Part shown: one piece after another, positions 9,901 through 21,716 of the stretch
Layout: each line of letters opens with the position of its first letter
Numbering within the stretch: the first letter of the stretch is position 1
Program-made: the position numbers and the translations under genes
Origin: Antennarius striatus
Lineage: Eukaryota > Chordata > Actinopteri > Lophiiformes > Antennariidae
Length of the DNA: 64,000 nt
Direction: 5' to 3'
Assembly (NCBI RefSeq): GCF_040054535.1
Contig: NC_090788.1
Coordinates: 620,001-684,000 of the forward strand
Notes under the pieces: model-generated
The model's input: the letters and a program-made list of their open reading frames with translations, nothing else
Told to the model about the DNA's origin: nothing
Databases searched by the model: none

Positions 9901-12900
9901 AGAACACATCCTGAGTCAGCAGGACGTCTCCACCAGCCTCAGGTTGAACCTGTTGGTATCAGATCAGCTGATCCCTGCCTGTGGCCATCAGGCCTCACTG
10001 TAACGTAGTGATGAGGAGGGATGAAGCAGTAAATGTGTTGTTCTGTACATGTTTATTATTAAAGCTATTTGTTCTATTTATTGATAAAGACGTCGGCCAC
10101 ACCCTGTGTGTGACATCTAAACATCTACAAATTGTCCTGTAAATATAGATCAGCTGACAGTAGGGGCGTGAACCTGAGTGTGTGTAAACAGTGGCGTCAC
10201 ATGACAACAATCGTCCTGTGATTGGTCAGAACAGGTGGTGTAAGAGCCGGCTGGGGTGTCGTTTCCACACTTTAACACTCTCAGACTGTTTTAACGCTGA
10301 CATCAGGACGTGACCGGTCAGTCGTCCTGTTACCGGAACGCCGAGTCAGCGATCACGTTTCAGGAAACGATAACGTCCAGAGCGTTTCCTGGGGGCGTGG
10401 TGTTCACAGCTGATAAGAGAAACCTCTTCCTGCTGGAACGTTGGCATGTTAGCAGCACAGAGATTCATGTGTCTGTTAGCATGTTAGCAACACAGAGATT
10501 CATGTGTGTGTTAGCATGTTAGCAGCACAGAGATTCATGTGTCTGTTAGCATGTTAGCAGCACAGAGATTCATGTGTCTGTGTTGGTGTTGTGTTCGAGG
10601 ACCAAGGGAACTTCTGGGGCTGTTTTGTGCTGCAGCTGTAAATGTTACCCAACACAAACCGCTCTGTTGTGTGTGTGTGTGTGTGTGTGTGGGGGGGGGG
10701 TGTTGGAGTGTGGAATTTGACTGATGTGGATCTTTGACCCTCGGGGGGCCAGAAGCTCCCAGTTTGAGGTCATCAGTGGAGGAGTCCCTCAGCGGTGGGG
10801 GGTTCTTTATTTAAGAACACAAGCACGTAGAAGTGATCTGTACTTGTGAATTAGCGTTAGCATGGAACCCTCAGGCTCAAACCTCCTTCAGTCGTTGATG
10901 ACCTGGTTTAGTTTCTTACATGTATTTGATCAATAATCAGTTAAATTGATCAGACTACAAGATGATTGCCATTAAAGATGTTCTTCTCTGTACCTGATGA
11001 AGAACGTTTGTCTTCTTCTGTCCAGATTTTCTATTTCTTCAACGGCAGAAGTTTCCCGGCACAGAACGAGTTTAAGGACCGGGTCCAGTTCGTGGGGGAC
11101 ATCAACAAGAGGGACGTGTCCATCCAGCTGAGCCCCGCCCAGTTCAGCGACAACGGGACCTTCTTCTGCGACGTGAAGAACCCCCCGGACGTGACGGGGA
11201 CGCCGGCCCGCACCGAGCTCAGGGTCGTCCTCAAAGGTGTGTCTCGACCCCAAACCCAGATTAAATCCTGGATTATCTTAACCTGCAGCTGGGTTATCCT
11301 AAACTCGGCTGTCGTGTGACGACCGCACCTGAACGCACCGTGAGACGCACACGCCTGGAATGTCCTGCTGGGGGTGTGTGGCAGCAGAACCGGTTGTGTC
11401 TTCATCTAATCAGCACTTTGTGGCTGTTTTCCCATGAGAAGAGCTCAGACCGGATCCCTGTGGGGCCGCAGGGGCTGATGGGTAGAAAGGGGCTGATGGG
11501 TAGAAAGGGGCTGATGGGTAGAAAGGGGCTGATGGGTAGAAAGGGGCTGATGGGTAGAAAGGGGCTGATGGGTAGAAAGGGGCTGATGGGTAGAAAGGGG
11601 CTGATGGGTAGAAAGGGGCTGATGGGTAGAAAGGGGCTGATGGGTAGAAAGGGGCTGATGGGTAGAAAGGGGCTGATGGGAACGCGGGTCCGTTTGTGTT
11701 GTTTGTTTGTTTCTCATGCATTTGGAAACACAAACAACTTTAACCCATCGGCTGCCAGTGTGTAATCGATTTTCTCCACTGCTCCGGACGCTCGTCGGTG
11801 TCTGATTTGATAACCAATGAAGAGGTGGCGAGAGGGCGGGGCTATCTATTTCCTGTTCTCTCCATCCGTGTGAATATCTGGTCCTTTAGTGGATCAGGAA
11901 CGGGTGCTCCTAGCATGCTAGCCAGCATCTTAACGAGTCACGACCTTTAAGAACAGTCTCAAGCTGGACGCCTCAGAGGAACTCAATCTGGACAGAACGT
12001 GGGCGGAGGTCCTGTTACCTCCAGAAAGTAGTGCATCCCTGGGATGCACTACAAAAAATGTGTGCATCCCAAAAGTACAGTAATCCCTGCACTATAAGGC
12101 GCACCTTCAATGAATGGTCTATTTAAAAAAAAAAATCATACATAAGGCACACTGGATTATAAAAGACACCTGAGAACTCATCTTCAATGAATGGTCTATT
12201 TTAAAACTTTTTTCATGATAAGGCACATTGGATTATAAGAAATTGAGAAAAGGCTTTTAGGTGCGCCTCATAGTGCAGAAAATAGTGTAAAAACAGAATA
12301 TAAGATAGAAGCGACACAAGGAGTTTAGCCAATAGTACAATATGAAAACTAGACACTGTTAATTTAATGCTTTTATTAATAACATAACTGTTGAAGTAAA
12401 AAAAAAAGAGTGAAGTTATTTTTATCAAAATGTTACAGCTTGGTGGTTATTCTTAGAAAAAAAAAGTTTTATAAATAAAGATATAATACAGTTTTTTCCA
12501 CTCGCTAGTTTTCTTTCCTTTAATTCATATTTTCTCCTGTGAACGCTGCACCAAGCTGACAGAACCTTCTAACCCCCCCGTGGAAACAATCGCGTCCATT
12601 GCGGTAAAAATGGGAGTTTTGCAGCTTTTCTCTTCTTGTGCGTCTTTATCCGTCCTGTCTGTAGTAATATTTGTAGTAACATCTGTAGTAATATCTGTAG
12701 TAATATCTGTCTCTGTTTCTTCAATAACTTCTGCTTGGTTTTTCTTTGTAGAGTCGTGATAACGTGAGACTAACTCCTCTCACTGCAGCGTGTTCAACCA
12801 GCAGACGTGTTCCGTTTGGTTGAGTTTTGGTCTCGTGACCAGAAACTCACACGGAAGATTTCAGCGTTTGAAATTTAAGTGGAGAAATGGAAAAATTATG

Positions 12901-15091
12901 AATTTTTTTGTTGAATGGAAGTGAATCTTTTTCCCAAAATTATATCACAGAAAAAAGTAACTTAAATTTTTTTTTATTGTACGTATTTAAAGCTTGTCTG
13001 ATGACTGTGTGTTAAAAGCAACACGCTAACCAGAACCCTGCTGGTTCCGTCACGTGTTTCTGGTCCTGAAAACAAACGTTTCAACATCATCAGCTGTCAA
13101 AACGCATCTAAGATAGGAGGGGGCGGGGCTTCAGCTGAGGATCTGATATGTGTTATAAGACTTCAGGTAAAAGGTTAAACACAGCTCTGACAGCCAATCA
13201 GACGACAGGACTCCTGTGGCGTGACGCGCGTTGGCGTTCCTGTTGGTTGTTTGTCCCACACGGACGTGTGTTGACTCGTTTGTTGACTCCAGGGGGGAGT
13301 CGAGCATCCACCTGAGGGCGGGGCAGAACACGGGTGGAATGTTTGTGTCTGTGGGAACAGTCTGTGATCTGATCCTGAGTCCTGATCAATAGTCGATGGA
13401 TCGCTGATCGATCGGGGGGGTAGTGGCGTTCAGAGTGCGTGACGGTTGTCTCTGCTGTCAGACTCTCTCCCTCAGACCAGCACCACCGTCATCGTGGGCG
13501 CCGTGTGCGGCGCGCTCTTCATCCTCGTCTTCATCGCCGTGGCCGCCTGCATCGTCATGAGGGTCCTACACAGTCGCCACGACTACGAAGGGTGAGTCTT
13601 TCTCACGGCCGCCGGAGCGCTGGTGATGTCACTAACGGGGTGTGTGGGCGTGGTCTCTGCATGCGGTGTTTGTGGACCAATCAGAGGAAGCCTTGGGTCT
13701 CGTGTTGTATTGTCTTCTTCGTTGGTGTCGTCGTTAGCGCGTTAGCATCCGTCTAACACCCGTCTGTGAGGAACTGGCTGATGCGTTACTAATCATTAAT
13801 CCATCTGATCGTGACGATCGATTGATCGATCGCTGGTGTCCAGGGTGGTGAGAAGTCAGCTGCTGATTGGCTGAGGACTCTTTGGGGTTTCTGTTGGTTC
13901 TGGTGTCGCTCTCCTTCATCACTGCTTCTGCTAACCCGCTGTGTCCTTCATCTAACTCACCTTCCTCATCCTCCTTCACCCGCGAGTCGAACCGTCTGCT
14001 GCCGCTAACCAGGAGCTAACGGCTCTAGATTGGGATCAATAACACCTGTCTGTCTCTCGCTGTCTGTCTCTCTCTGCCCAATCTGTCTCACGTCAAACGG
14101 AGGTGTTTGTGAGCGTTCGCTGATGATCTTTGTGTATTTTTGTTGTCCAGAGGAACATTAACGGCGTTGACGGTTTTATTTGGGTGACCTGATCCCGTCG
14201 CTCCCCCCAGTGTCTCATTTCTCATCTCTCATTCTCATCTGTTGTGTTTTGTCTCATCTGCTCGCCGTGACGCGCCCTAACCTAACGTAGATGTACCGCC
14301 TTGGAGAGCGTCAGCTCTGAGGCGCCCAAACCCCGCAAGAAGCTGGAGTCCAGCCTGGAGGGCTCCAGGTCCACCAGCCCCTCCGGGCCGCTGCAGGTAG
14401 GAGGAGCCGGGAGACGCCGGGTCACATGACCGCCAGAACACACGCAGTAGAATGACGTTAGCTTAGCATGACAGTTTTAGCCATAGCCTCAAACAGGAAG
14501 TTCATTTTCCTACAAGAACCAAAGATAACGGTGGAAAGAGAAACGGTTGGTTTTTATAGATGTTTGGAAGTGATCCAGTTCGGGACCTGTGATTGGTTCA
14601 GGTGATCTGATCGGGGACCTGTGATTGGTTCAGGTGATCTGATCGGGGACCTGTGATTGGTTCTGATGTTGGTCCTGCTGATTCTGATCTGGGACCGCCC
14701 ACGGCCCGTCATGTCAGGTTGTTACTGGAGGAAGGCATGCAGAGAACCGTTTTCGGGGATGTTTTCTTCTCGTGGTCACATTGTGGGCGGAGCATGTGAC
14801 TCCGCCTCTGACTGTACGACACATAGAACCCTGCTGACACACAGAAAACATGTTTATGTCCAGTAAAAACAGGAGAAAATACAAACAACTGACCAATTGG
14901 GAATTCTGATTCAAGGGGGTGGGCTGTGGGCGTGTCCTTAAGCCCGCCGGTTGATTGGTGCGTGGCACTAAACCCCTCCTCTTCCCGTGTCCCAGGGCCC
15001 GGTGATATACGCCCAGCTGGATCACTCCGGCAGCAAGAACTCTTTCCACAAGATGGAGCCGGTGGTCTACGCGGACATCCGCAAGAACTGA
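6990..15091 (+). CDS. mpzl1: Myelin protein zero-like 1 (PZR), complete, 265 aa
   Basis: MPZL1 is a single-pass cell-surface Ig receptor whose two cytoplasmic ITIMs recruit the phosphatase SHP-2. Coding exons: 6990-7062 (signal peptide, ends [10 protein letters not shown]), 9500-9681, 11026-11236, 13462-13591, 14291-14396 and 14996-15091 (TGA). All phases agree. The V-type Ig domain is split over exons 2 and 3, with cysteines in LHCSFK and [11 protein letters not shown], the tryptophan in SVTWSFQ and N-glycosylation sequons NGTT and NGTF. Exon 4 encodes the membrane segment ([20 protein letters not shown]) and a short basic stop-transfer. The last exon carries [10 protein letters not shown] and VVYADIRKN, the two ITIMs, ending exactly as in mammals. 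The length matches mammalian MPZL1 (about 269 aa), and the ITIMs exclude MPZ itself, MPZL2 and MPZL3. For exon 4 the acceptor at 13459-13461 was chosen over the AG at 13474-13475 because only it keeps the frame. Confidence 0.95.
7063..9499 (+). other. mpzl1 intron 1 (2.4 kb), includes a short perfect hairpin and a GGAT microsatellite
   Basis: No further exon is seen. CCAGAAGGTCCAG at 7837-7849 is perfectly complementary to CTGGACCTTCTGG at 7855-7867. An overlapping alternative hairpin is at 7822-7838. A (GGAT)n tract interrupted by GATG lies at about 9360-9435. Confidence 0.7.
9360..9435 (+). repeat. (GGAT)n microsatellite
   Basis: Nearly perfect GGAT repeats with two ATGATGG interruptions in mpzl1 intron 1, about 65 bp before exon 2. 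Such tracts often end teleost LINEs, but no LINE body was recognised here. Confidence 0.95.
10441..10580 (+). repeat. 35-bp minisatellite, 4 copies
   Basis: Four consecutive 35-bp units containing TTAGCATGTTAGCAGCACAG and ending ATTCATGTGTCTG, with few substitutions, in mpzl1 intron 2. A (TG)n and poly-G tract follows at about 10667-10701. Confidence 0.9.
11471..11680 (+). repeat. 18-bp minisatellite, about 12 near-identical copies
   Basis: The unit GGGGCTGATGGGTAGAAA repeats about 12 times with essentially no divergence in mpzl1 intron 3. Because 18 is a multiple of three, all frames stay open and give false proteins with LMGRKG or HQPLST repeats. The identity of the copies points to recent expansion. 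Confidence 0.97.
12076..12289. mobile_element. MITE of about 214 bp with terminal inverted repeats
   Basis: The left end GCACTATAAGGCGCACCT (12089-12106) is the reverse complement, with one mismatch, of AGGTGCGCCTCATAGTGC near the right end. Weaker similarity extends the TIRs to about 31 bp. Two copies of CTTCAATGAATGGTCTATT lie inside. There is no transposase. The GCGCACCTTATA-type terminus recurs widely in fish genomes as a non-autonomous DNA transposon. It sits in mpzl1 intron 3. Confidence 0.75.
14580..14665 (+). repeat. 30-bp tandem repeat, 2.5 copies
   Basis: GGGACCTGTGATTGGTTCAG followed by GTGATCTGAT recurs about 2.5 times in mpzl1 intron 5. Confidence 0.85.
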
Positions 15092-16620
15092 ACAGGAAGT
15101 GGAGACCAAACAGGAAGCCGACACAGGAAGGCGTCAGACGTCCGTCAGGGAAGCTCCTCCCCCTTCAACGCCGAGAGGCGCTGATTCTCTGAAGGACTAC
15201 AGACTTATTTAAGACGCCGCGCCAAGGGAAGACGGGAAGAGTTCTCTGACGACCCCTTTATACGCTTTCAGCCCCACCCAAAACAACCCCCCCCCAGCGT
15301 CTCCCTGAAGTTCCTCTTGGGAATGCCCCCCCTTACCCCTCCAGGAACCCCCCCCGATCCCTAAGGTGCAGTGATTTTGCCCCCGCTGTAGATACGTCAC
15401 CACTCCTCACTAACGCTCCAGGCTGCTGGAGGGGCGACCCCGTGGGGGGGGCGCCGTCCGTTCCTCGTCTGTCGGTGGCATGATGCTGTCGTGGTCATGT
15501 GACGTCTCCGTGAGCTTCGATGTAAAGACAGAACCAACGTGAACACTAGTGAACGCCTCATCACACCAACGATCACCAGACGAATCCTCCACTCCGTCGG
15601 CGCCTCCTGAGGCTGCTGCCCCCGCTGCTGCCCCCGCTGCCCCCGCTGCTGCCCCTGCTGCTGCCCCCGCTGCTGCCCCCGCGTCAGCTGGGCGTCGCCA
15701 AGCAACGCAGAGCTAATGTAGCGTAGCATCAACCGGCCAAGACAGGAATCTGGTGTAAATGAGCCAATCATTGACCTACAGTAGGACCTACAGTAGAACC
15801 TACAGCAGGACCTACAGCAGGACCTACAGCAGGACCTACAGTAGAACCTACAGCAGGACCTACAGCAGGACCTACAGCAGGACCTACAGCAGGACCTACA
15901 GTAGAACCTACAGTAGAACCTACAGCAGGACCTACAGCAGGTCCTACAGTAGGTCCTACAGTAGAACCTACAGTAGAACCTACAGCAGGACCTACAGCAG
16001 GTCCTACAGTAGGACCTACAGCAGGTCCTACAGTAGGTCCTACAGTAGGACCTACTGTAGGACCTACTGTAGGACCTACTGTAGGACCTCAGAACAGGAG
16101 TTGAATCCGTTCTGTGATTGAACGGCTTAATCAAACATTTCCTCTTTAAAATAACTAAAATCATTTCAATCCGTTTCGTCCAGTAAACCCCCCCAACCCT
16201 CTAAATCAGGCCACGCCCCGTCCTGAAGCCTGAGCCCCGCCCACATTAAACCACCCAATCATACTGCCTGAAGCAGACGACCTCTGACCTGAGCAGCTGG
16301 TGCAGCAGACCTCTGGAGCCCCCTCCTCTGACCCGCGCTCTGACGACCCATCATGCTCCACGCTGGAGGCGGATCCCGAGGAACGTTGTGGGGGCGGAGT
16401 CACGTGACAAACGTAAACAAACGCAACAAAGACCAGAGAAGAAGAACTCTCCATGCTCCCATCTCCACGCTCCTCACAGCCTCGTACGCCGGCGCCGGTC
16501 TGCCGGTGCTGCTGGGAGGCCCGTCTCCATGGCGATGTCGTTCTGTCCGATGTAACGTAGCCGTGTCGTCGCTAACTCTTGCATGCAGCTAAGCTAAGCT
16601 AAACGTGATACCGTGAAGAA
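15092..16620 (+). other. mpzl1: Probable mpzl1 3' UTR (3' end not resolved)
   Basis: Sequence after the mpzl1 stop contains no further exon. Mammalian MPZL1 has a long 3' UTR. I found no convincing AATAAA in the first few kilobases here, so the end is unknown. The stretch holds a GCTGCTGCCCCC repeat (about 15607-15682) and the self-complementary array described separately. Confidence 0.4.
15774..16092 (+). repeat. Self-complementary minisatellite of CCTACAGTAGGA / CCTACAGCAGGA units
   Basis: About 26 units of 12 bp (CTACAGTAGGAC, CTACAGCAGGAC, CTACAGTAGAAC). Many hold odd palindromes such as CCTACAGTAGG and TAGGACCTA. The last part switches to CCTACTGTAGGA. Units from one part can pair with many others, so RNA or single-stranded DNA from this array should fold extensively. 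Confidence 0.95.
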
Positions 16621-16701
16621 GCCGCCCGGCGGCCACGAACGTTTCTGTTTCCTGGCATGTTGTCGTCGCTCCTGTCAGAGTCTCACCTCAGTGGAACAAC
16701 A

Positions 16702-16710
16702 GACTCCTCC

Positions 16711-16745
<35 letters not shown>

Positions 16746-16763
16746 CTCCTCCTCCTCCTCCTC
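16702..16763 (+). repeat. (TCC)n-rich polypyrimidine tract
   Basis: CTCCTCCTCTTCC repeats, pure pyrimidine on the plus strand. Confidence 0.9.
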
Positions 16764-17790
16764 AGGAGGTTTCTCTTCCTGTTTAGTTGTAAAGATTTTC
16801 TTTTGTTAGATTTGAAACCTGCATGTGAGGAGGAAGGTGTTGGTCTGAGGTGAAACATCTGGTGCTCACTGGGGGCTCTCAGATACACTGTTTGCATGCT
16901 AGTTACTAACATAACTCCTTATTATGAACATATCTTTTATCGTGTAAAGAGATTTTTTTTTGTTTTAATAATGGGCCAAATATTGGAGTTAATTCAGCTT
17001 TAAAAACATTCCAAATGTGTGATGTCAGCAGCGTTGTTGGGTCCGGCGGGGGGCGGCGCTCCGTATCGCCCCGTATCGCCGTGACGACCACAATGACAGT
17101 GTTTGTAGATACTTCCTGCTCCTGTGAGATCGTGCTGTTTACTGTAAGTCATTCCAGTGTGGCTGTGGGCGTCTAGAGAGGCTCTTTTATTCATCCTGTC
17201 ATCAACGAGTCGCCGTCCCTCCGCTAAACGCCGCCCCGGCGTCTCTCCGGGTGTTTCGGTGGCAGAAGGTCCAGTTTTGGTTTTTGAGGGCTCAGATTAG
17301 ATTAGATTATTTATGAAGCGCTCCCACCTGAGAATCAGCCTTAACTGTCACCTGTAGCCCCGAGCTACAGGCTGGTGCTAACCTGTTTAGCATATAGACA
17401 CTACCCTTCAGTAGCCAATAGCTTGTCTTGAAATGTGATGTTTGATTTGTACTTAAATTATTTTCTCAACGATTCTGTCGTCTGGTTTCTATCCTGCTAA
17501 CAATCTGTAGCTAACGACACAGCTAACGATACGGTTCAGTTAAAGTTAACACTAATGTCAACTAGCTCGGCTAACGTTAGCTGACTTCATCTGTTGCAGT
17601 AGTTTTATCGCTAATGGTTACCATAGATACCGTCAGACGATGTTAGCCGACTAGAGCTGTCACAGCTAGCATTACCCAATGTCAGCTATCGTAGCTAATG
17701 TTGCTAATGTTTTATTCCTTAATGCTATCACAGCTAATGCTAATCACCGTCAGCTGTCGTAGATGATGTCACAGGAGAGGCGGGCCTAAG

Positions 17791-17835
<45 letters not shown>

Positions 17836-17890
17836 TGTGTTGGACATAGCTGGTATGACACTTCATTCGTTGGTCTTTAGTTACCCACAA
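16764..17890. other. Gene-free stretch with (TG)n at about 17795-17833
   Basis: No exon, RNA gene or recognisable element. Many copies of GCTAAC/GTTAGC are present. A (TG)n microsatellite of about 19 units lies at 17795-17833. Confidence 0.6.
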
Positions 17891-17894
17891 TCCC

Positions 17895-18380
17895 CGGCGT
17901 GGGTTTGAGGGTGGCGTGCTTTCCCTTCAGCGCTGGGGTGCTTACAGCTGAGTGGGACGAGGATCAACACCCCCGAGGGAGGTCATGGTTCTCAAACAGA
18001 AAGACGCGGTGTGCCCTCCCCGGGGCAGTGGGCAGTCTTTGCCCCAAGTGGGGGAGTTTAATTATTTAAGTTGTTCATGAGGGGGTGTTTGGGTCACCAT
18101 CGAAAGAAGATCCCGGATTCCTCCCTGGGGAGGTGTTCTGGGCGTGTTCAACCAGGAGGAGACCTTGGGAAAGACCTAGGACACGCTGGGGGGGCTATGT
18201 TTCTCAGCTGGTCTGCGAACAAATCGGATCCCCCCAGAGGAGGTGTCTGGGGAGAGGGAAGTAGGGGCATCCGTTAAGATTGTGACCTGACTCCGGTCAA
18301 CGGTTGAAGATGGACGGATGGATGATGGATGGATGTTGGATGGATGATGGATGGATGGATGATGGATGGATGCTGTAGCG
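17895..18380 (+). mobile_element. Degenerate 3' end of a non-LTR retrotransposon (LINE) with (GGAT)n tail
   Basis: The sequence reads like the end of a LINE reverse-transcriptase ORF common in teleosts, with GGAGGTCATGGTTCTC, GTTCAACCAGGAGGAGACC, AAGACCTAGGACACGCTGG and GGAGAGGGAAGTAGGGGC in the expected order. It then ends in CGGTTGAAGATGGA and a GGAT tract (about 18306-18371). Frameshifts and a large internal deletion make it inactive. I did not assign the clade. Confidence 0.7.
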
Positions 18381-19704
18381 ATGACCTCTGGGCCGTACAG
18401 GAAGGAAGGAAAACGACAGGAAGTGAAGCCAGAATTCTGTTCTGAGGGAGGTCCAACTTGTTTGCCCCCCTGCTGACTCCCCTGTGGTCTTTGGTGCCTC
18501 TTGCCCAGCGGGGGCAGATTGTTTGGGTATAGGAATTTACAACCCAGGTGTAGTGTTGCCCCCTGGGAAATGCGGTTTCCCTTGTTCTCCCATCGTTCTT
18601 GCTTTCTGGCCTTTTCAGGCTTCAGATTTGTTGTTGGAGCTGTAGTTTGTGACATCACCACTAGGTGTCACCATGTGCTTCTTACTGGACCTCCGTGTTC
18701 GTGTTTAATCCCGACCTCAGATTATGGTCTGTCTGACGTAACAAACGTTTGACTGCCGGTCGATCGTCGTGATTGGCTGCAGCACATTTGTAGAAATCCT
18801 GATGTAAAATATAAATTATGAACGAGTTCCAGGAGGCGTCGGTCGACACGCAGGAGTGAACGCAGAGTCTTAACGTGTTTGTGACGGTAAATAGTTGTGT
18901 GTTGTGTCATGTTGTAAATCTGCACTACGTCTTTAATGGAAGATTTTATTGTTGGTTCATCTGGGAATGACCTGGGCCTCCGTTCAAACTGGAATGTTGT
19001 ACATTTAGTGCCTTTTACATTTCATCAGCTAACTGGAACATCTGCAACAAATAGAAAAGATTCATTTATTTTACTTTTATTGTACGTATTTTTTTAAACA
19101 CAATATCACCTCTGTAACCATTGTTCATATTTTATATAAAAAGTATTCCTGGCCAACAACATGTTTTCATTTTATTTATTACTCTCATTATGCATCCAGT
19201 TTTATACAAAAATACTCTCAACTGTACCAACTGATAGTTATTAGCTTAGCTTAGCATTACCAGTTCCTCATCCGTGTGTCTACAGTAAAAAAAAAGTACT
19301 AATATAAGCAATGTGAGCAGTTTGTGTACCGTTAAATGCTTCTTCAGCATTAGTAGGTATTGAATGTCACAACTGCCAGAAATAGGTAGATGCAAATGGA
19401 CCAATCAGAACAGAGTAGTAAAATCATTGGACAATTAAATCTCCAATCAGCACCAGGTTTGTTTTACTGATTTTATTGATTTTCAGGCCCCAATCTCATC
19501 AATCTCAAAATTGGTTAAAAGAGGGTCATTCTCATGAAATTAGTGAATCCCCTTGGCGGCCACAATTTGTTATAAAACATGCAGGTTAGTCACTGAACAA
19601 AATCCAATAATAGAGCTGATAATGACCTCTACCTGGAACAACAACTGATTTCATGATAAAAATTAATTATATTTATATTTTATTGTGTTTTCTGCCGAAA
19701 TTCT

Positions 19705-20755
19705 CATTACCGCAACGCGTCCAGGTCCGTTTGAATGTACTTTGTTATTTTCACAATTTAAAATACAAAGAAGCCGAAAAAAAATTCCTGGATGCTGTAG
19801 TAGACGATTTTAAGTGACTGAAAAACAAATCATTAAATATTCATATTTAATAATGTTGAAGACATAGAGGAGACATTAAGTGTCCGTGATCCACATGCTC
19901 ATCCTCCACAACATATTTGAAGGACTGTCTACACATGTCAAGAGAACATTAAATAACATGTCAAGAGAACATTAAATAAAATTATATTTTGTATAAAGCA
20001 ACACATGGACCAGTGCTTTCAGGATGGCACCAGGTCAAAAGATCTTTTTGACTCTCGTTAGACGTTAGATTTTCTCCTGCCAGACTGCTTTACACGACAG
20101 TTGTGCTTATCATTACCGAAACAGCATTTTTTCTTTATTTAAAAAAATATTGTTATTAAAATTTTTCAATAAAAATATGATATGCCCATTTCTGTGCATG
20201 AAGTTAGAATTTACTTAGTGCAATTTCCTCCGGGATTATTAAAGTATCTATCTAGTCATCATGGCTTCTCTGTTGCGAGCTAAAAATGCTAATTTTCCTC
20301 ATCCTCCACAACACATCTCTCTCCTACCTCAGCACTTGAAGGCCAGTTGCGGTGGAGAGAACTTCTGTTTCGGTAATGAGAAGTTTAGCTATTACAATGC
20401 ATGTATCATTACCGCAACAGGTGTGCATTTAGCATTATTTTAATGAATAAAAAAAGTAGCTTGTTTTTAAACACATGTGCACGATATACATATTAACTTC
20501 TTTAAACTTCTTCAAATCATTTTGAAAATATGTCACTTTTCAATAAAATATGAAAACTATTAGGTTGTAGTCTGTAAAAGGTGTTGCAGTAATGAGAGAA
20601 AAAGGTCAAAATCATTTAAAAATATAATTTAAATGTTTTTATTATAGAATAATTTCAAGTAGTTGTGCATGACTGTTAAAAATCAACTTTTAAAATTTTG
20701 AAAAATAATTGTCTTTGTTTATGGTATGGATGTTTTCAGTCCGTTGCGGTAATGA
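19705..20755. repeat. Six scattered copies of CATTACCGCAAC / GTTGCGGTAATG, possible decayed DNA transposon
   Basis: Copies or one-base variants occur at 19705-19716 (+), 20111-20122 (+), 20367-20378 (-), 20407-20418 (+), 20583-20594 (-) and 20744-20755 (-). The motif is GC-containing in a strongly AT-rich block, so six near matches in 1 kb are unlikely by chance. Subterminal repeats of a non-autonomous DNA transposon would give this pattern. The family was not identified. Confidence 0.5.
20222..20257 (-). mobile_element. LINE-like 3' tail remnant
   Basis: TTTCCTCCGGGATTATTAAA is followed by GTATCTATCTAG. This is the reverse complement of the element end seen at about 4478-4530 in rabep1 (with TAAT in place of TTAAT). 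Confidence 0.55.
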
Positions 20756-21278
20756 GATTTTTAAGGACACGTTTTAGAAAATATGTTCAAAAAGTTCTTA
20801 AATTGTTAGAAAATATTTTTAATTAACAATCATACTTAAGACTTTGTTATTGATGCCTTAAAAAGAAATTTGTGATGCAGATATTTTTAAAAACTCCACT
20901 CTTGAAATCTTTGAAACCCAGATTTCGTGACAATAACCCAGTTAAACTAAAACATTTTTGTTAGAAGTACTTAATACTCATTATACTGTATACATATAAT
21001 ATTATACTTAATACATATTATTATTAGTACTCCTATTATCAGTACTCGTAGGTACAGGTTCCTATTATTTTCTGAAAGTGCCTGAACATAATTGGACGAT
21101 TTTACCCTCAAAGATCGTCAGAGAAAAGTTCTTCCCTTGAGTTTGAAGAGACTGAAAAGTGTCGAAGCTTTGAAAATAAAAAATCCGGTCAGTAACAAAC
21201 CAAACACGACCGAAAAAGATGCTTTTGATTTTTAACCAAACGTATTTTCGACGTGAGGAAACGTCATGTTCAGTCCTG

Positions 21279-21295
21279 ACCAGCAGGGGGCGCAG
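21279..21295 (+). promoter_or_regulatory. Candidate CTCF site upstream of rcc1l
   Basis: ACCAGCAGGGGGCGCAG matches the CTCF core motif well. It lies about 420 bp upstream of the rcc1l start codon. This is motif evidence only. Confidence 0.45.
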
Positions 21296-21716
21296 CTCTT
21301 CACTGAACGACAGTGTTCAACGTAAAATCGTGTTGGAGGACCGCAGAAGAAGAAAAGTGCCGTTTCCACTTCCGGATTCAGCTCCGTGGAGATAAACAAT
21401 CCAGCCGCGATGACTTTGAGGCGCATGTTGAACGTTTCTGTTGGTTTAAATCATTTTATTTGTTCTTCTTGATCACGTGGAGCAACTTTAAACCTCCGGT
21501 CTGACAGGAAGCGGAAGTGCACCAGAAGCCAGCGGGTAACCCTCACCGGTAACGGTCTTTGGTGTCACGTGTTCGGCTGCTGGACTTCAGGCGCGTGACA
21601 TGAAACTAAATTTAATCATATATTTGATGTTTTAAACACGTGGTTTCTGTGACGGAACACGTGACCGACAGGTAGAAGCGGGTCCAGGTGTTTCCGGGTG
21701 TTCATTCGTCTCCAGG

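Larger units (their letters stand above)
18381..21600. other. Gene-free, mostly AT-rich intergenic block
   Basis: No coding exon was found between mpzl1 and rcc1l. The right part (about 19.0-21.2 kb) is very AT-rich. Two things stand out: a TATCTATCTAG-linked LINE-like end at 20222-20257 and a motif CATTACCGCAAC repeated in both orientations (see separate entry). Confidence 0.6.

Noticed and set aside
11410..11765. Collagen-like LMGRKG repeat protein
   Set aside because: Produced by an 18-bp minisatellite in an mpzl1 intron; the open frame is a consequence of the period of 18.
13476..13591. Alternative start of mpzl1 exon 4 at 13476
   Set aside because: It would shift the frame and destroy the membrane segment; the acceptor 14 bases upstream keeps it.
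15397..16164. Long minus-strand frame with Cys/Arg/Tyr repeats
   Set aside because: Translation of the 12-bp CTACAGTAGGAC array; no start context and no unique domain.
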